A stretch of 64,000 nt of DNA from Gymnorhina tibicen (lineage: Eukaryota; Chordata; Aves; Passeriformes; Artamidae): positions 1,960,155 through 2,024,154 of the forward strand of contig VXAZ01007501.1 in NCBI GenBank assembly GCA_013399875.1, in the 5' to 3' direction. Positions 12,144-24,578 of the stretch are shown piece by piece. Every line of letters starts with the position of its first letter. The stretch's first letter is position 1. Under the pieces are notes generated by a model. That model ran no database searches, was not told where the DNA came from, and saw nothing but the letters and a program-made list of their open reading frames with translations. Position numbers and translations under genes: made by a program.

Positions 12144-13249
12144 ACCAGAGTTGGCACACTGAACAGGCAAGTTGGAAAACTTCATAGTCCTCAGACACTG
12201 GGGCTATATTGTTTGCATGGAGCAGTGGGAACATGCAGGATTAAAAAAACTCCAAAAACTCAATATAGGAAAACTTGGCCAACCTCTTTTGACAGGTCTG
12301 GTATACTCATGAGCTGAGAATTTAGATGTCCTAGACTTGGTTTTATCTACAGACACTTCAGACTTATATACAGAGCTGCGTATGTACAGAGCTGTGGAAT
12401 AAAGACAAGGATGCATTGTGAGTGTACAGAGGATACACTGTCAGCTTTTCCCAAGGTCAGTGCCTCTTGCCAGATGCTCTGAGTGTTTCACCCTCTCCTG
12501 CACACAAAGCGCAGGTTTCCCTTACACAGATGGGTGTAGTGCAACTGATAGATTGCTGCTTTGAGCATTTGAGCCAGAGCATTGCCTTTCCCAAATAAGT
12601 CATAAACAAGCATAAATGGTGGTAGAAATGGGAGCTATTTGGCTACCATTATAACCTCCCACTACAGTTATATGCCAAAAGAGAGAAAAGAAATAATGTG
12701 ATAAAATGAGGCTGTTCATTGCAGGATGGGAGAGTGCAGCTATTATTCATGTTTCAGCTTTCACAATGAGAGTATTCACAAGAAAATCTGAGCTACACAG
12801 TAAGAGACAGAAATTAATATTTGTTTTTCTGTATGTAAGTTACTACATAAGTCACAAAATATATCTCTGGATCTGGAAGAGTCTGACTTAGGATCCAGTT
12901 TCATGTCATAGATGTGCTGTTGATTTCTCTTTGTTTTCTCTCACTTAGATGAAACTAATTTTTAACCCCTTTTGTGTGTAAGATTCATTTTAACATTGAT
13001 AAAAATGACTTTCATTTGAAGAAAATAAGTATGTAAACTTGTACTGAGCAAGATCGTTTTCTGTAGAAAGCTTCAGCTTTACAAAGGCCTTGCACAATGA
13101 AGTAAAGGTGGAAACGGCAGTGATGAATGACAGTTCAGAAGTGTTGTACAAATCTCCCTCAGAGCTTTTTGAGCAGGAGAAAATATTTGCTTTGAGTGAG
13201 GGACAATAATTTTTTTTTTATTAGGTTATGACTGTAGCTGAGATTTGAG

Positions 13250-14280
13250 ACAGCTCCACTAGACCTGCTGTTTACAAACAGAGAAGGGCTGGTGGGAGAT
13301 GTGGTGGTCAGAGGCCATCTGGGGTACAGTGACCATGAAATAATAAAGTTCTCAATATTTGGTGAAACAAGAAGGGGCATCAACAAAACTTCTACACTGG
13401 ACTTCCAAAGGGCAGACTTTGGCTTATTCAAGAGACTGATTTGGAGAGTACCCAGGGAAACAGATCTTAAAATCAAAGGGGTCCAGGAAGGATGGACATA
13501 CTTCAAGAAAGAAATCTTGATCGTACAGGAGCAGATTGTCCCTGTGTGCCAGAAAGACGAGCCAACAGTGAAGATGAGTGGCCTGGATGGGCAGTGAGCT
13601 TTTGCAGAAACTCAGGGAAAAAAAGAGGGTGCATCACCTTTGGAAAAAGGGGCAGGCAACTCAGGGAATGCTTAAGGATGATGTCAAGTCATACAGAAAG
13701 AAAATCAGAGAGGCAAAAGCTCAATTAGAACTTAACCTGGCCACTTCTATAAAGGATAATAAAAAATGTTTTTATAAATACACTGATAGTAAAAGGAGAG
13801 GCAAGGAAAACCTCAATTCTTTACTGGACACAGGGGGAATATATTTACCAGATATAAAGAAAAGGCTGAGGTACTTAATACCTTCTTTGCCTCAGTTTTC
13901 AATAATAAAAGACATTGTCCTCAGGGCAAATGGCCTTTTGAGCCTGGAGCAGAGGAGGCTCAGGGGAGACCTTATCACTCTCTACAGCTACCTGAAAGGA
14001 GGTTGTAGCCAGGTGGAGATCAGTCTCCTCTCTTAGGTAACCAGTGAGAGGATAACAGAGCACAGATTTAGGCTGGACATGAAGAAGTACTTGTTCACGA
14101 AAAGGATAATTGGGTATTGGGATGAGCTTCCCAGGGAGGTGGTGGAGTCACTGTCCCGGTGGTGTTTAAGAATGGATGTGGCACTCAGTGCCACAGTCTA
14201 GTTGACAAGATGGTGGTAGGTCATAGGTTGGACTTGATGACCTCAAAGGTCATTTCCAACCTAGTTGATTTTATGATTGT
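13250..14280 (+). mobile_element. CR1 LINE with large internal deletion (sense)
   Basis: The left part (about 13250-13925) encodes the C-terminal end of the CR1 ORF2 apurinic-type endonuclease and the linker before the reverse transcriptase. A GDVVVRGHLGYSDHEII stretch is readable from 13295, with the SDH triad residues at 13328-13336. The linker segment around 13700-13800 reads [16 protein letters not shown]. The frame shifts between these two parts near 13580. At about 13926-13930 the sequence jumps to the 3' coding end ([25 protein letters not shown]), so the whole reverse transcriptase core is missing. The 3' UTR continues to a ttttatgattgt terminus at 14280. The element is dead; whether one deleted copy or two adjacent fragments is represented is not settled by eye. 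Confidence 0.92.
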
Positions 14281-17200
14281 CAGGTGAGTATAACACTGCA
14301 AGGTGATAAACTATTGGTGTAATTAAGAAGGAACAGTTTAGTTATGCTGACATAGATAGATGATCTAGATATAGCTATAGATTACATAAAGAAGTTATAC
14401 TTTCTGTGTTGTTCTCTGCATGAAAATTTGTTCTGCTAGAGTTCAGCTAGGGACCAAACAGTGTTCAGAAAAAATGTTAATAGTGATTTATCCCTTTCCT
14501 CCTGCTGTCTGCTCTGGTTTTGGTCTTATGAAATGATCCATTTTTTTGGCTGTGATATATAGTTCACGTAGGAAAATATTGTTCTATATTGAACATCTTT
14601 GGGAGTGTGTCAGCCAGCTAAGAAACAAATGAATAACAATGAACTAATTTTTTTTCAGAGCCCTAAACTTCTCTGACTGCTTCTAGGACAGATTTTTGTT
14701 TCTTTTAGGACAGACTTATATTCTTTATGACATAATTTGTTTGAATGGCCAATTTTCCAAGTTTTACTCAATGTTAGATAAATTGTCTCTACTGTGAATC
14801 ATGGGGCTGTATAATGTGATAAGCAATGGGAAAAAAGAATTAAAAGCTAGCTTGCTTGAAATCTTCTTTTTGAAAAGCTGTATTTTAGATGTCTTTGCTT
14901 TTCAGTATCGACAACCATCAAACTTAGGATTCCTGCTGGGCTTTTAGAAACTCAAATCCCAGTGAGCTAATTTTGCTTTGGTTAAGAAAGTTGTCAGAAA
15001 TTATTTGATTTTTGTGAGGATCAAAGGGTCCTCTGGTATTTAAAAATAGGCACTTGATCATGTCTATAATTACATAATATTTATAGATCAAGAATAAATT
15101 ATCTTATAGGTATCCCTGTCTTCCTCATATTTACTTGTACAGACTGGGTGATATGAAGACGACTCAGTTTTGAAGGAATAATCAGGTGACATTGAGTAAT
15201 GCTGTAAAAAGATAAGTAAACAGGATTATTGCTTAGTGAAACAGGGCAGTGTGCTTTTGCTGAGATGGAAATCTTGGGTATTGCATAGTGCTGTACTGAG
15301 ATGACTTTAGCTGACATTCTGCCAAATGTAGAACATATAGAAACTAGATATTTCTTTTAATAAATAAGCCAAAATGTTTAATATATACAGCAGGAGATGG
15401 AACTTGAACTGCTTTGCTTTCTTCAGTATCAAGAAGTTGTCTCTTTTCTTTGGTAGAGAATAAAATCTTCAACAAAAGCCAGTACTGACTTTTTGATTTG
15501 CTGACTTTAGCAACTGGTCACAACATGCCCCACAGCACATAGAGGTGATTGTTTCTTATACATGCTGGTTTCCAGGTGGGATTTTTTGGGGGAGCGGGGA
15601 GAGGGGTGTTCTTTCTTTTATAATTGTAATTAACTAGTATCTAAATTAGGCTAAAATGGTGCTCAGCTATCAAGAAGAAAAAGTTGAATGCTAAGTTTAA
15701 AAAATAACGGGTTTTGAGAAACCAGAGGAGCTATTAATTACGAGCCTAATTATTGTGAGCCACCACTAAAAGTTGCTTTAATGAACTTCTAGTTTCTAGA
15801 CAAAACCAAATTCTGCATATTATGCACAGAATATATTATATTTACCACAGTGGTGATGATGCTTTAGCTTTTTCCTTCTCTTGAAATAGCAAATAATGTG
15901 GAATTCAGCTAAGGCAACAATTAACAATTAACAATGTTAACAGCAATGGCTGTTGGGTGAGCCATGTCCAAAGTCATCTGGAGAGGAGTCTTATAGCTGG
16001 GGATCAAAGCAGAGACACCAGAAACTGGGTAGCAACTGGCAAAAAGTATAAACATTTCACTTCTCAGGTTTCCACTACACTTTAATTAAGGAATTGTATC
16101 GAGCCATTCACAGGGAATATTTTTTCTGCAGTTGAAGCAGAGGCTGGAGCACCTTGCTTTTAGATAGGTGGTAATGGGCACCCTTTGAGAAAGATCTGGT
16201 AGTTTACCAGCTCACTAGGTGTGATATGGCAATTCCCGTGCTCTTATCTTGCTCCCTTACAGCTAGTCCCTCCATGAGGCTGGAGTCACAATGACAGGGT
16301 TTGCTGGGGAAATCTACAGGCTTATCCAATTTTATGGATGATTGCAACACTTTCAGCCTCTCAGACTCATCTACAAAGGCAAGGAAGTTTAAAAGAACAG
16401 GGGAAGTTGATGGCAAATAAGAAAAAAGACAGGAGAGACCTCAAAATAAATTGATTTAACCTATTGGCATCAGTCCAGAGCTTATTGAAAAATAAGAATT
16501 GGGATTATGAAGTAAAAAGTACAAACAAATTCCTAAGTTACCAATGATAAGAAAAATACATAAAATAAGGCTTTGGTTTGACAAGAGCACTGGGTGTTAT
16601 CAGAATCATTAAGCCATATCATTTCTAGGCACCTGAAAAGACCTGTTCCCTTTTCTCTCCATCTTCTGTTCCCTGAAAAGAGAAGCTTTCTCATTTTAAG
16701 GCCTTTGTCAATGGCAGGTTTTCTATTTCTTGTTAAGAAGGTTGCCACGTTTTTTTAGCTGATGCATAACAGCAAAAATAGATTGTCTCCATAGTCTAAT
16801 ATGCCTCATGAAACATAGCTGGAAGCTTAGCTATAAGCTTACAATTATTTCAGATACTTACTATATATTACATTACAAGCAAGTAAATTGAAGGCAGTAA
16901 TCATGGTTTTTATCTTGCAAATTTGCCCTAAGAACTTTAAAGAGGTCTAAATATTATAGCTAAGGAACAGGATGCTGCTGATCAGAGTAATAAAAAGCAC
17001 TGTGAGATTTCAGCTTCCTGTCAAGGTGCTAGAATGCATTACAGAAAGTAATTTAATTATGTAATTTATTATCTATAACAAGTAAAAATTGACTGGTTTA
17101 CTTCCAAAATTTTCAATTAAATATAGGCATTATTTTTTCATAACACTGGAAACTCATTGTTAGTATTTTGCAGAAAGCCTTTGCCCAGCAGAGGTGGTAC

Positions 17201-20056
17201 TATTTATTAAAGAATTCTATTTTCTCCTTGTGTATCAGACAAATGCTGCTAATTCCATCTTATGATACAGAAATCTGCAAAGCCCATAATACTGTCCCAA
17301 AATATGCTGATAGCATAATTTAAAATATAATGTTAATACTGGAAATATAATATGGGCTGCTTTTATGGATGATTTTAAACTATCAGCAGCACCACCCAAA
17401 GAAAATATTTTTGAATACATTGAATGTGAGGTCTATAGAATACTTCATGAAAAAAATTATGCCTAGATTTACTTTTGATGTTGATCAATAGGAGTAGTAT
17501 TAGTAAGTATTGACAGAGTTTTAAATAATGAAAAACTTTCTGACAAATTCTATTTAAAATACGCTCCCACTTCCTACTCCCCACAAAGGAAAACTACAGA
17601 TTTTAAAGATGTAAAAACTTGTAGGTATTTTGGCAAATTGAATAGGAATGAGCTAAACTGTAGAAGATTACATGAAATTGGGAAGAGGAAAAAAGATATA
17701 TTTGTAAATGTATATTGGAAAACCTAGCCCCTAAACTTTGTTAATTTTCCAGGCAAGTCTAGAAATCCTTCTGTGTTCTTATTATTTAATGGAGAGAGTG
17801 TCAGTCTTTTTTCTTTATCGTTTACATGGAAAACATAAGGTAGGAATAATATGAATTTAGATCAGTTCAAACACAACTTCATTACTATGCAGCGGCTACA
17901 GAACTAATTCAGAAAGCTGCTCTCAACAAATTAGGACACACTTTAAAGTGTAGTTGTCACAGCACTATCTGGTTCAAATTGAAGGGATATGTTGCACTGT
18001 AGATAGTGCTAGTGAAGGAAGATTATGTAAAAAACAGGATCATTTGTGTTTGTTCCTAAAGGGACCCTCAGGCCAGAGAGTTCGCAAATGTCTTTCCTGG
18101 ATTTTATTAAGCTAATGTACCATGTCTGCATTTGATTTCTTTTTATTCCCAGAGGGATTATATTGTTCTTTTTAACTATGTTTGCTTGAAAGTATATAAT
18201 GTGCTTCTACAATATAGATTTGAGCATCTGAGCATCAAATTTTCCTTTGCCAGATAGATAGATAAAGCTATAAAAAGAAGTTCACCAATTTATCTAAGAA
18301 TTCCTTTGAAGGAAGAGCTCATGCCAAATAAAAGAGGTAAACTCCAAATGATAAAGCTAACCTATTATAACAATTATCCCCCTACAAAAAGAAGGATTTT
18401 TTTGTGAAATTTTTTTAGTCTCTGTTGGTGATTTGGCACAGTCAATTAAAATCCCTGGAAGTGCCCAGAAATTCATTTTAATAGCACAATAAATTTTGGA
18501 TATGGGAGAGGAGGTATAAAGATACTTGCAGTTTGTAGATACAAAAAACAAATTTCATTCTCTGGATAAGGAGCTCAAGGACTCAGCTTTCTCATAAATC
18601 TTGTTCCCATGGAAAGGATTCTTTCATAGGTGAGAACATTTTAGCAGCTTGTTTGCATTTGATGCTGTGTGGTAATTTAACTTCACCAAAAAGGACATGT
18701 TTAATCTATTGCAATACTGGTACCTTCTGTGCACAGCCGTTTCCATGACCTCAAATTCCATCAACAGTTATTCATAACTAATGGAAAGTGACATCACATC
18801 ATAAAGAGACAGATCACCAAGAAAACTTTCAAAGGGTTTTAAGACATTGAAAAGCTGATGGCTGTGGCAGAGACATTGTTAGGTTTGTGGCAGTGTGCAG
18901 TGATCATCAGCCTGATTAAAAAATGTGTAATAAGAATCGCTGTGTTTTTGGAATTCTGGAATGTACATGGAGATTTTGCAGTTGCTTGATTCCTGAGGCT
19001 TGTCACTTCAGAAACTCAGCTCTAGTGTTGAAGAAACTTGTCACTGCAGATCTGGCATGATAGAGTATAACACAATATGTTCTGACTTGCATGTAATCCT
19101 TCAGCAGATGAAGGATCTGCTGCGTCCCTTCCAGGGATGTTAACATGACACAAGCTACTGTTTTAGATCATTTTCCATGGTGCTTGGCAATGTTAGCCTT
19201 AGACACGAATTTGTCAGGCAAAATTCTACAAAGCAGGAGAAAATCAGTGGCAACAAAAACTGTTTCAATAACTGTGGATTCAAGGACTTTTATGATAAGA
19301 GCTAGGAATGTTAAAATGTTGGCTATGGTCCAAATGTTCATTGTGCCAGGAAAGAAGTAACTGGGAATTTTTAGTCTGTAAATAAAGATGGGTAGAAACC
19401 TTAACCCTGAGGAATGTTGTGTTCAGAATACTTCCTCACATTGTTTTGCTTCTTGAGAATCAAATATGATTTTTTTTCCTGATCTTTGATGAAGACAATT
19501 AAATCCCAGTTATCTTGGCTTTCAGATTTTTAAGTGAGTTTGTAAATCCAACTCTTGATCTTGCATGCTGTTGATCTCATTGTCTGGTTCCACAAGATGC
19601 ATTCATGTCTCTTCTAAGGTCATCGTGCAGATACTGACACTATTCAATAAAATGAGCTGTGAGCACAATATTCAGAATTTTATACCTTGTAGCAAAATGA
19701 TGATAAAGATAGCAAAATGGTGTTGCATCTATTATAGGGCAAGCTGAACCACTCTTATTTTTGTGACTCTAGTGACTTGGCACTGATGCAATCAAATGAC
19801 TGCTGAAGGAAGATGACTTTTTTTCTAGTCCCATTTCACTGACTCCATTGTGAACCTATCGGTAAATGTTTTGTGATAAACTTTGCTTTTAATATATTAG
19901 AATTTTTCTTCTTCAAATCCATGGCATTAATGCATAACTTCCTTTACAAGACAAGAGTTTGAAAGTTAATATCTAATTTTCTGCTCTTCTTGTGTCCATT
20001 TCTACTTTTTCTTCCAGAATGAATTCAAGAAATTCACTGTATGTTTCTCAGTCTCC

Positions 20057-20102
20057 GGGGGCTCATTGGGGTTTTTTGTGTATTTTGGGGGGTTTTGTGG
20101 GG
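20057..20102 (+). other. Four-tract G-rich motif (possible G-quadruplex)
   Basis: Four runs of at least four G lie at 20057-20061, 20068-20071, 20087-20092 and 20099-20102, with loops of 6, 15 and 6 bases. This permits a long-loop G-quadruplex on the + strand, which is also the intronic RNA strand. Folding is inferred, not shown. Confidence 0.5.
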
Positions 20103-20611
20103 CAACCCTATTACTTCTCAAAAATACCTATTCAGAAAAAAAGTGGAGATTGTTGACCGTGAGATATCAGGTAAGAAAATACCAAATTTGAAGAAATCCA
20201 CTTCCATGGCAGTAAGATTTCCCAATATCAAGAACTCTTAAGAAATATAATATTAAGTGATATAATGAATAAGTAGAGGTCAATGTCATATGGAAAGTTA
20301 ATGTATTATCCTGATGTGGAAAATAGTTGCTAGTGCTGATTATGCAATACAGAGCAATTTTTTTAAAGGTAAAATAAAAAAGCAAGCATGCACAATCAGG
20401 AGGATTTATTATTGAGTTGTTTTCCAGAGCAGAAATATTACCTGACTTGGCAAATTTAGCAACAGAATTTCAGGAAAGATTTGAGCCCCTGTAGATTGGA
20501 GGTTCTTATTTAAGGAGAGTAGGAAAGCTTTGAGGGAGTACGGTCCTTCTTTTATGATCCTAATAGTGTGAAATACTTTAGCCTGTGTAAGACCATACCA
20601 TATTACCTCAT

Positions 20612-20706
20612 CTCATCTCTTTTCAAGGCTGAACAAGGCCTGGTCATTCAGTCTCTCCTCACAGGATGAGTGCTCCAGCTCCCTACCTTTTTGGTCCTCC
20701 ACTGAA
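20612..20706 (-). mobile_element. CR1 LINE short antisense fragment
   Basis: About 95 bp containing cttttcaaggctgaacaagg, cagtctctcctcacagg and gctccagctcc. This resembles the complement of the CR1 segment coding for the conserved [13 protein letters not shown] region, also seen antisense at 27750-27815. The fragment is short and diverged, and its ends are approximate. Confidence 0.65.
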
Positions 20707-23700
20707 GTTAGGGTAGCACAGGAAAATTACAAGCCCCAGTTGAATGGGAAAGGGGTGTCTGGGGTTAGAAAACAAAAGCTGCAAAAACAAGAGGCATCAG
20801 GAGGAGAAAAACAGCAAAGAAATACCTCTCAAGTGATGCACGCAGCCTGGGAAAGTAGAGCTGAGCCTGTCAGTGAGACATTCTGTGTCAGGATCCAAGG
20901 AGAAGATGGTGAGAGGTGACATTGTGGCAGGAATGTATTACAATCCATGGAATTAGGATCAGAAAGTGGGTGCCATATTCTTTGAACAAATTCAGAACAT
21001 CTCCAGATTGGATACCTTCATTCTCATGCAAAGTTTTAATCTCTGACACCTGCTGGAAGAGCCATACAGTGGGATGCAATCACTCCAGTTTTCTGGAGTG
21101 CATCAGGAAGAACTTCATGATATATTATACATTTTTATATATCAAATTAATATAGTTACAGACATAAATGTTTTTACTGGACTAATATTTCTGACAAATT
21201 TGCTTTGTAAAATCTACAGCAAATAAAACTTTCTTCCTCCGAATGTTACTTTGCTTCTACTAATAAGGAAAAAGAAATCCATTGTATTAAAAAAAATAAA
21301 AGAGAAAAAAATTTGCAATGGCTTCATATGCATTAGCTAGATCTTATAAGTGACTCTGATTTTTTGATGCTTAATTAACATTGCCAAATCAGAAGCTAAA
21401 TTATGGGATAAGATGCTTTTAAACCCACAATTAACAGCATCTATTTTTTCTCTTTCATTCTTTCCAAAAACCTGTATTTAAACCTATATTCTAACCATAA
21501 TAGAAAGAATTATCATATCTTACTTTCCCTTCTTCAGCCATGTGGTTTTTTGCCTGCTTAAAACATTTTTATAGCACAATAATCATAGGATTCAATTTTT
21601 ACAGAAGTAGTGATTTAGTTACTTCAGTGCTTTATAAGCTCTTGCTGCATACTTATTTCCTGGGCTTCTGCCATAAGGAAAATCCCTGTCTTCAGTAGGA
21701 ATCGTATCCGTAGCTGAAAGCAGAGTAACACCAACTGTCTGTGATAAGTGGCTTTCTTCAATATAAAAGTGAATCAGGAGAGCATGGAAAATCTGTCATA
21801 CAGTTGCATGGATGTTCCTGGACAATATATCTTGAGCTGCAGTACTGTTTCCTTGTCTAGGCTCAGCAGACAGACATTTCCTTGAAGACTGCTAGTAAGA
21901 TTTGCTTGTTTCAGCATGCAGGAAAACCATGAGCTTTACTCAAGAAGAGAATGATGTAACTCCTGTAAGGTCCAAGCAGCAAGCTCTATGAAGATAGAAC
22001 CCTGAGCTGCACATTTATGGTGAAGTAGGAGAAATTATTAGTTTTAGCCATACAGTAATTCTCATAAAGTTTCAGAATACTGGTTTTTTTCACAGTTGTC
22101 TGTGTGAGGCGAATGGTGTGTTACAGCAGCTTACACGCACACTAACTAAAGCTATTTTTATCCTCATTTAAGTCTTGTCTTGCCTTGGTATTGCTTCTGC
22201 CAAGTTAGATGATTTCTGTCTTGAATACCCCTTTTGTAGCTGTGGCTGTTTCCTCATCTGCCAACTGCTGATCTGTACCAAGAGAAATTACTTAGGTCCA
22301 ATCTGCAGTCTAGCTGTTTGAGGTGGTGGGTTTTCTTCCTTTTGTTGGGGGAATGGGTATATTGAGTTAGTCTAGACATGCAAAATTATTTTTTCTTTTC
22401 AGCAGTGTTCAGTCTTGACTGACAGTGCTGAAAAAAATGCATTCAGAACAAGTATTTCAATCTGTAGCCTGAAGAGCTTAAATGAAGAGTGTGGAAACTG
22501 CAGAGAGATTAATTTCAGCCTAGGGAGCCACGCCATCCTAAGATTGTTAGAGGGCTAACTGAGGCAGGGGGAGAAGTGGAGATGATTCAGGACACCTGAA
22601 GTTAAATCCTGCTTTGAATCCTCCCCCAGACTTTGTATGTCGAACCTTCCTACTCTAAAGCTAACATTTCCATATTCTCATCATTTCTGTGGGTTAAAAT
22701 TTTAAAAAGAAGGGTTGGAGTGTGCATTTGGGGCTTTTATTTTATTATAATGTAAGTTTTGAAATGCTCTGCTGAATGAACTTTGAGTTCTCATTAATTT
22801 ATATTGAATAAAAATCCTAGCAGAATTTCTTACCCTGATTAGTGTCTAAAATGTATCAGATTAGTTAATCCCATGAGGGTAAATTAACATTTGATGCCAC
22901 TGGTAAGACCACTGATACTTTTATTAGTGTTATAACTTCTTCTGCTGGCTTTTTTCTTTTCCCCCTCATATAGTCTCACATGATTATAATGATTTTTGTA
23001 TACAGTGCTATGTTTTGGCTCCAAGGAGTATAAACTCATTAGGGAATCATCATTATTTATTAGTAGTTTACCATAGACTTCAGGCAAATTGCTGCCCTAA
23101 AAAGTTTAATCCTACTGTAGTATAGTCCTATCTTGAAATGAACATATTATTTTGCAAATTAAAATAAAGAATAAAATTGCTCCTCCCATGTTGTTGCAAC
23201 TCTGCATATGATATCAATAAATGTTTTGTTATTAGCAAAATAAAAGGCGTGATATGAGCTTTCCTCACTAAAATGGGTATAATACAGAGTAATTTTTAAA
23301 AACAGAATATATTTTCATAATGGATAGAAAGGATAAGGATCTTGGTACTGCTTGCAATAGATGCATTAAAGAAAAAAAATATCTTTTAGCTTTACTAAAA
23401 TAGAAAATGTCACAAACCCCTTGAATCAGCTGTATACTAGATTTCAAAAGTCATCTTTCAATATTTCACAATTCTGTGGTCCTGCTTGCTGAAGTACAAC
23501 CAGCAGAATTAAGCACATTTACTTGGACAGATTGAGCAGTACTGGTAGCTTATATTCATGCATGGCACTGGTGATATCAGAGCTCCTGTGATATCTTGAG
23601 CAAGCTCTGATTTGCAGAAGAATTTGGAAGCAGTGGCTAATCAATGAGGCACACAGGGAAGAGTCTTGTCCTTTTCTCAGGACTGGGTCAATACCACATT

Positions 23701-23908
23701 GACACAAATAAGAGGATAGTATAACTCCCTCTAACTGTTAATTTTCTAGGCAATTTGCATACGGAAAAGGCTCAGAAAACTATTTTTGGCTATTCAGAAA
23801 ATTTCAGTTGCAATGGCTGATTTATTTTTTTACATTCAATAATTTTGTTCCATGAATGAGAACCTCTGTATGAAAATTTGTTACCTCACTTACAATTTTT
23901 TGTGGAAA

Positions 23909-23913
23909 ATTAT
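23909..23913. repeat. Target-site duplication, left (ATTAT)
   Basis: ATTAT directly precedes the TGT terminus of the LTR and is repeated at 24574-24578 after its ACA end. The 5-bp length is typical of ERVL-like and some other retroviral integrations. The motif is AT-rich, so it carries limited information by itself. Confidence 0.7.
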
Positions 23914-24573
23914 TGTCTTAGGGTGACTGTGCTGTTGTATCCCCTACCATTGCTCTATGCCCAAACATGATTCCTGAGCCTTTCTATGCCTTTAAAACTG
24001 GATGCAAGAAACAGAGAAAAAAACTGAGCGAACTTTTCAAAACAGTTTGTGCTTCAAGGACACAGAGATTAGCTACTTCTGCGGCGGGCAGAGGAAGCAC
24101 TTTTCTTTTTCTGGCTTTTCGGTCAGCTTTTTCGGCTCTGTTTCTTCGGAGAGGGACGGAGAGTTGAGTTTTTTTTCCTCTTGGGACTTCGGGTTTTTTT
24201 TCCCTTCTTCTCTTCTGAACTTGTTCGGAACACCAGAACATCAGAACCCCACCAGGGGACCTTCCACCAGCCTGGAGGGGGGCCCCCCACGCCAACCCAG
24301 CTCCGAGGAGGAGGAGAGAGACCACACCCACAGAAGGACTCTAAAATCTTTCAGGTTTTCTCTCCAGAGCGAGAGATTTTATTATTTAGCATTATTAGTA
24401 TTGTTTTCCTGTGTGTTTGTTAAATAAATAGTTTTATTTTCTCCTTCACTTTCCTCTGAGGAAAATTTGTTTTTTCCCAAACCCAACTGGGGAAAGGGGT
24501 GGTTTGTAACCTGCCTTCCTTTGAGGAGACGTTCCTTTTAGACGTTTCCCTGAATTTGGCCTAAACCGTCACA
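23914..24573 (+). mobile_element. Solo LTR of an endogenous retrovirus (660 bp, sense)
   Basis: The block begins TGTCTTAGGG and ends ACCGTCACA, with short inverted TGT/ACA termini, and is bracketed by the 5-bp repeat ATTAT. Its composition differs sharply from the surrounding AT-rich intron, with C/T- and G-rich parts. A TATA-like ctttaaaa sits near 23991, and an AATAAA polyadenylation signal at 24423-24428 is followed by a T/G-containing U5-like region; both fit + orientation. The longest chance reading frame (24002-24427) lies wholly inside it and resembles no retroviral protein. No gag, pol or env sequence flanks it, so it is a solo LTR left by recombination. The family name cannot be fixed without a repeat library. 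Confidence 0.78.
24423..24428 (+). promoter_or_regulatory. LTR polyadenylation signal AATAAA
   Basis: A canonical AATAAA lies in the 3' third of the solo LTR and in the sense direction of CNTNAP2. It could act as an intronic premature polyadenylation site; use is not demonstrated. Confidence 0.5.
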
Positions 24574-24578
24574 ATTAT
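24574..24578. repeat. Target-site duplication, right (ATTAT)
   Basis: This is the right partner of the ATTAT at 23909-23913 and immediately follows the LTR's ACA terminus. Confidence 0.7.

Noticed and set aside
13292..14036. Consecutive + frames as a cellular endonuclease-like gene
   Set aside because: The sequence is CR1 ORF2 with a frameshift and loss of the reverse transcriptase, ending in a CR1 3' UTR.
24002..24427. A 141-residue frame (and an overlapping 115-residue frame on the other strand) as a possible gene
   Set aside because: Both lie inside the solo LTR at 23914-24573. They are rich in Phe/Ser or Lys/Arg because of T- and A-rich runs, and show no recognisable domain.
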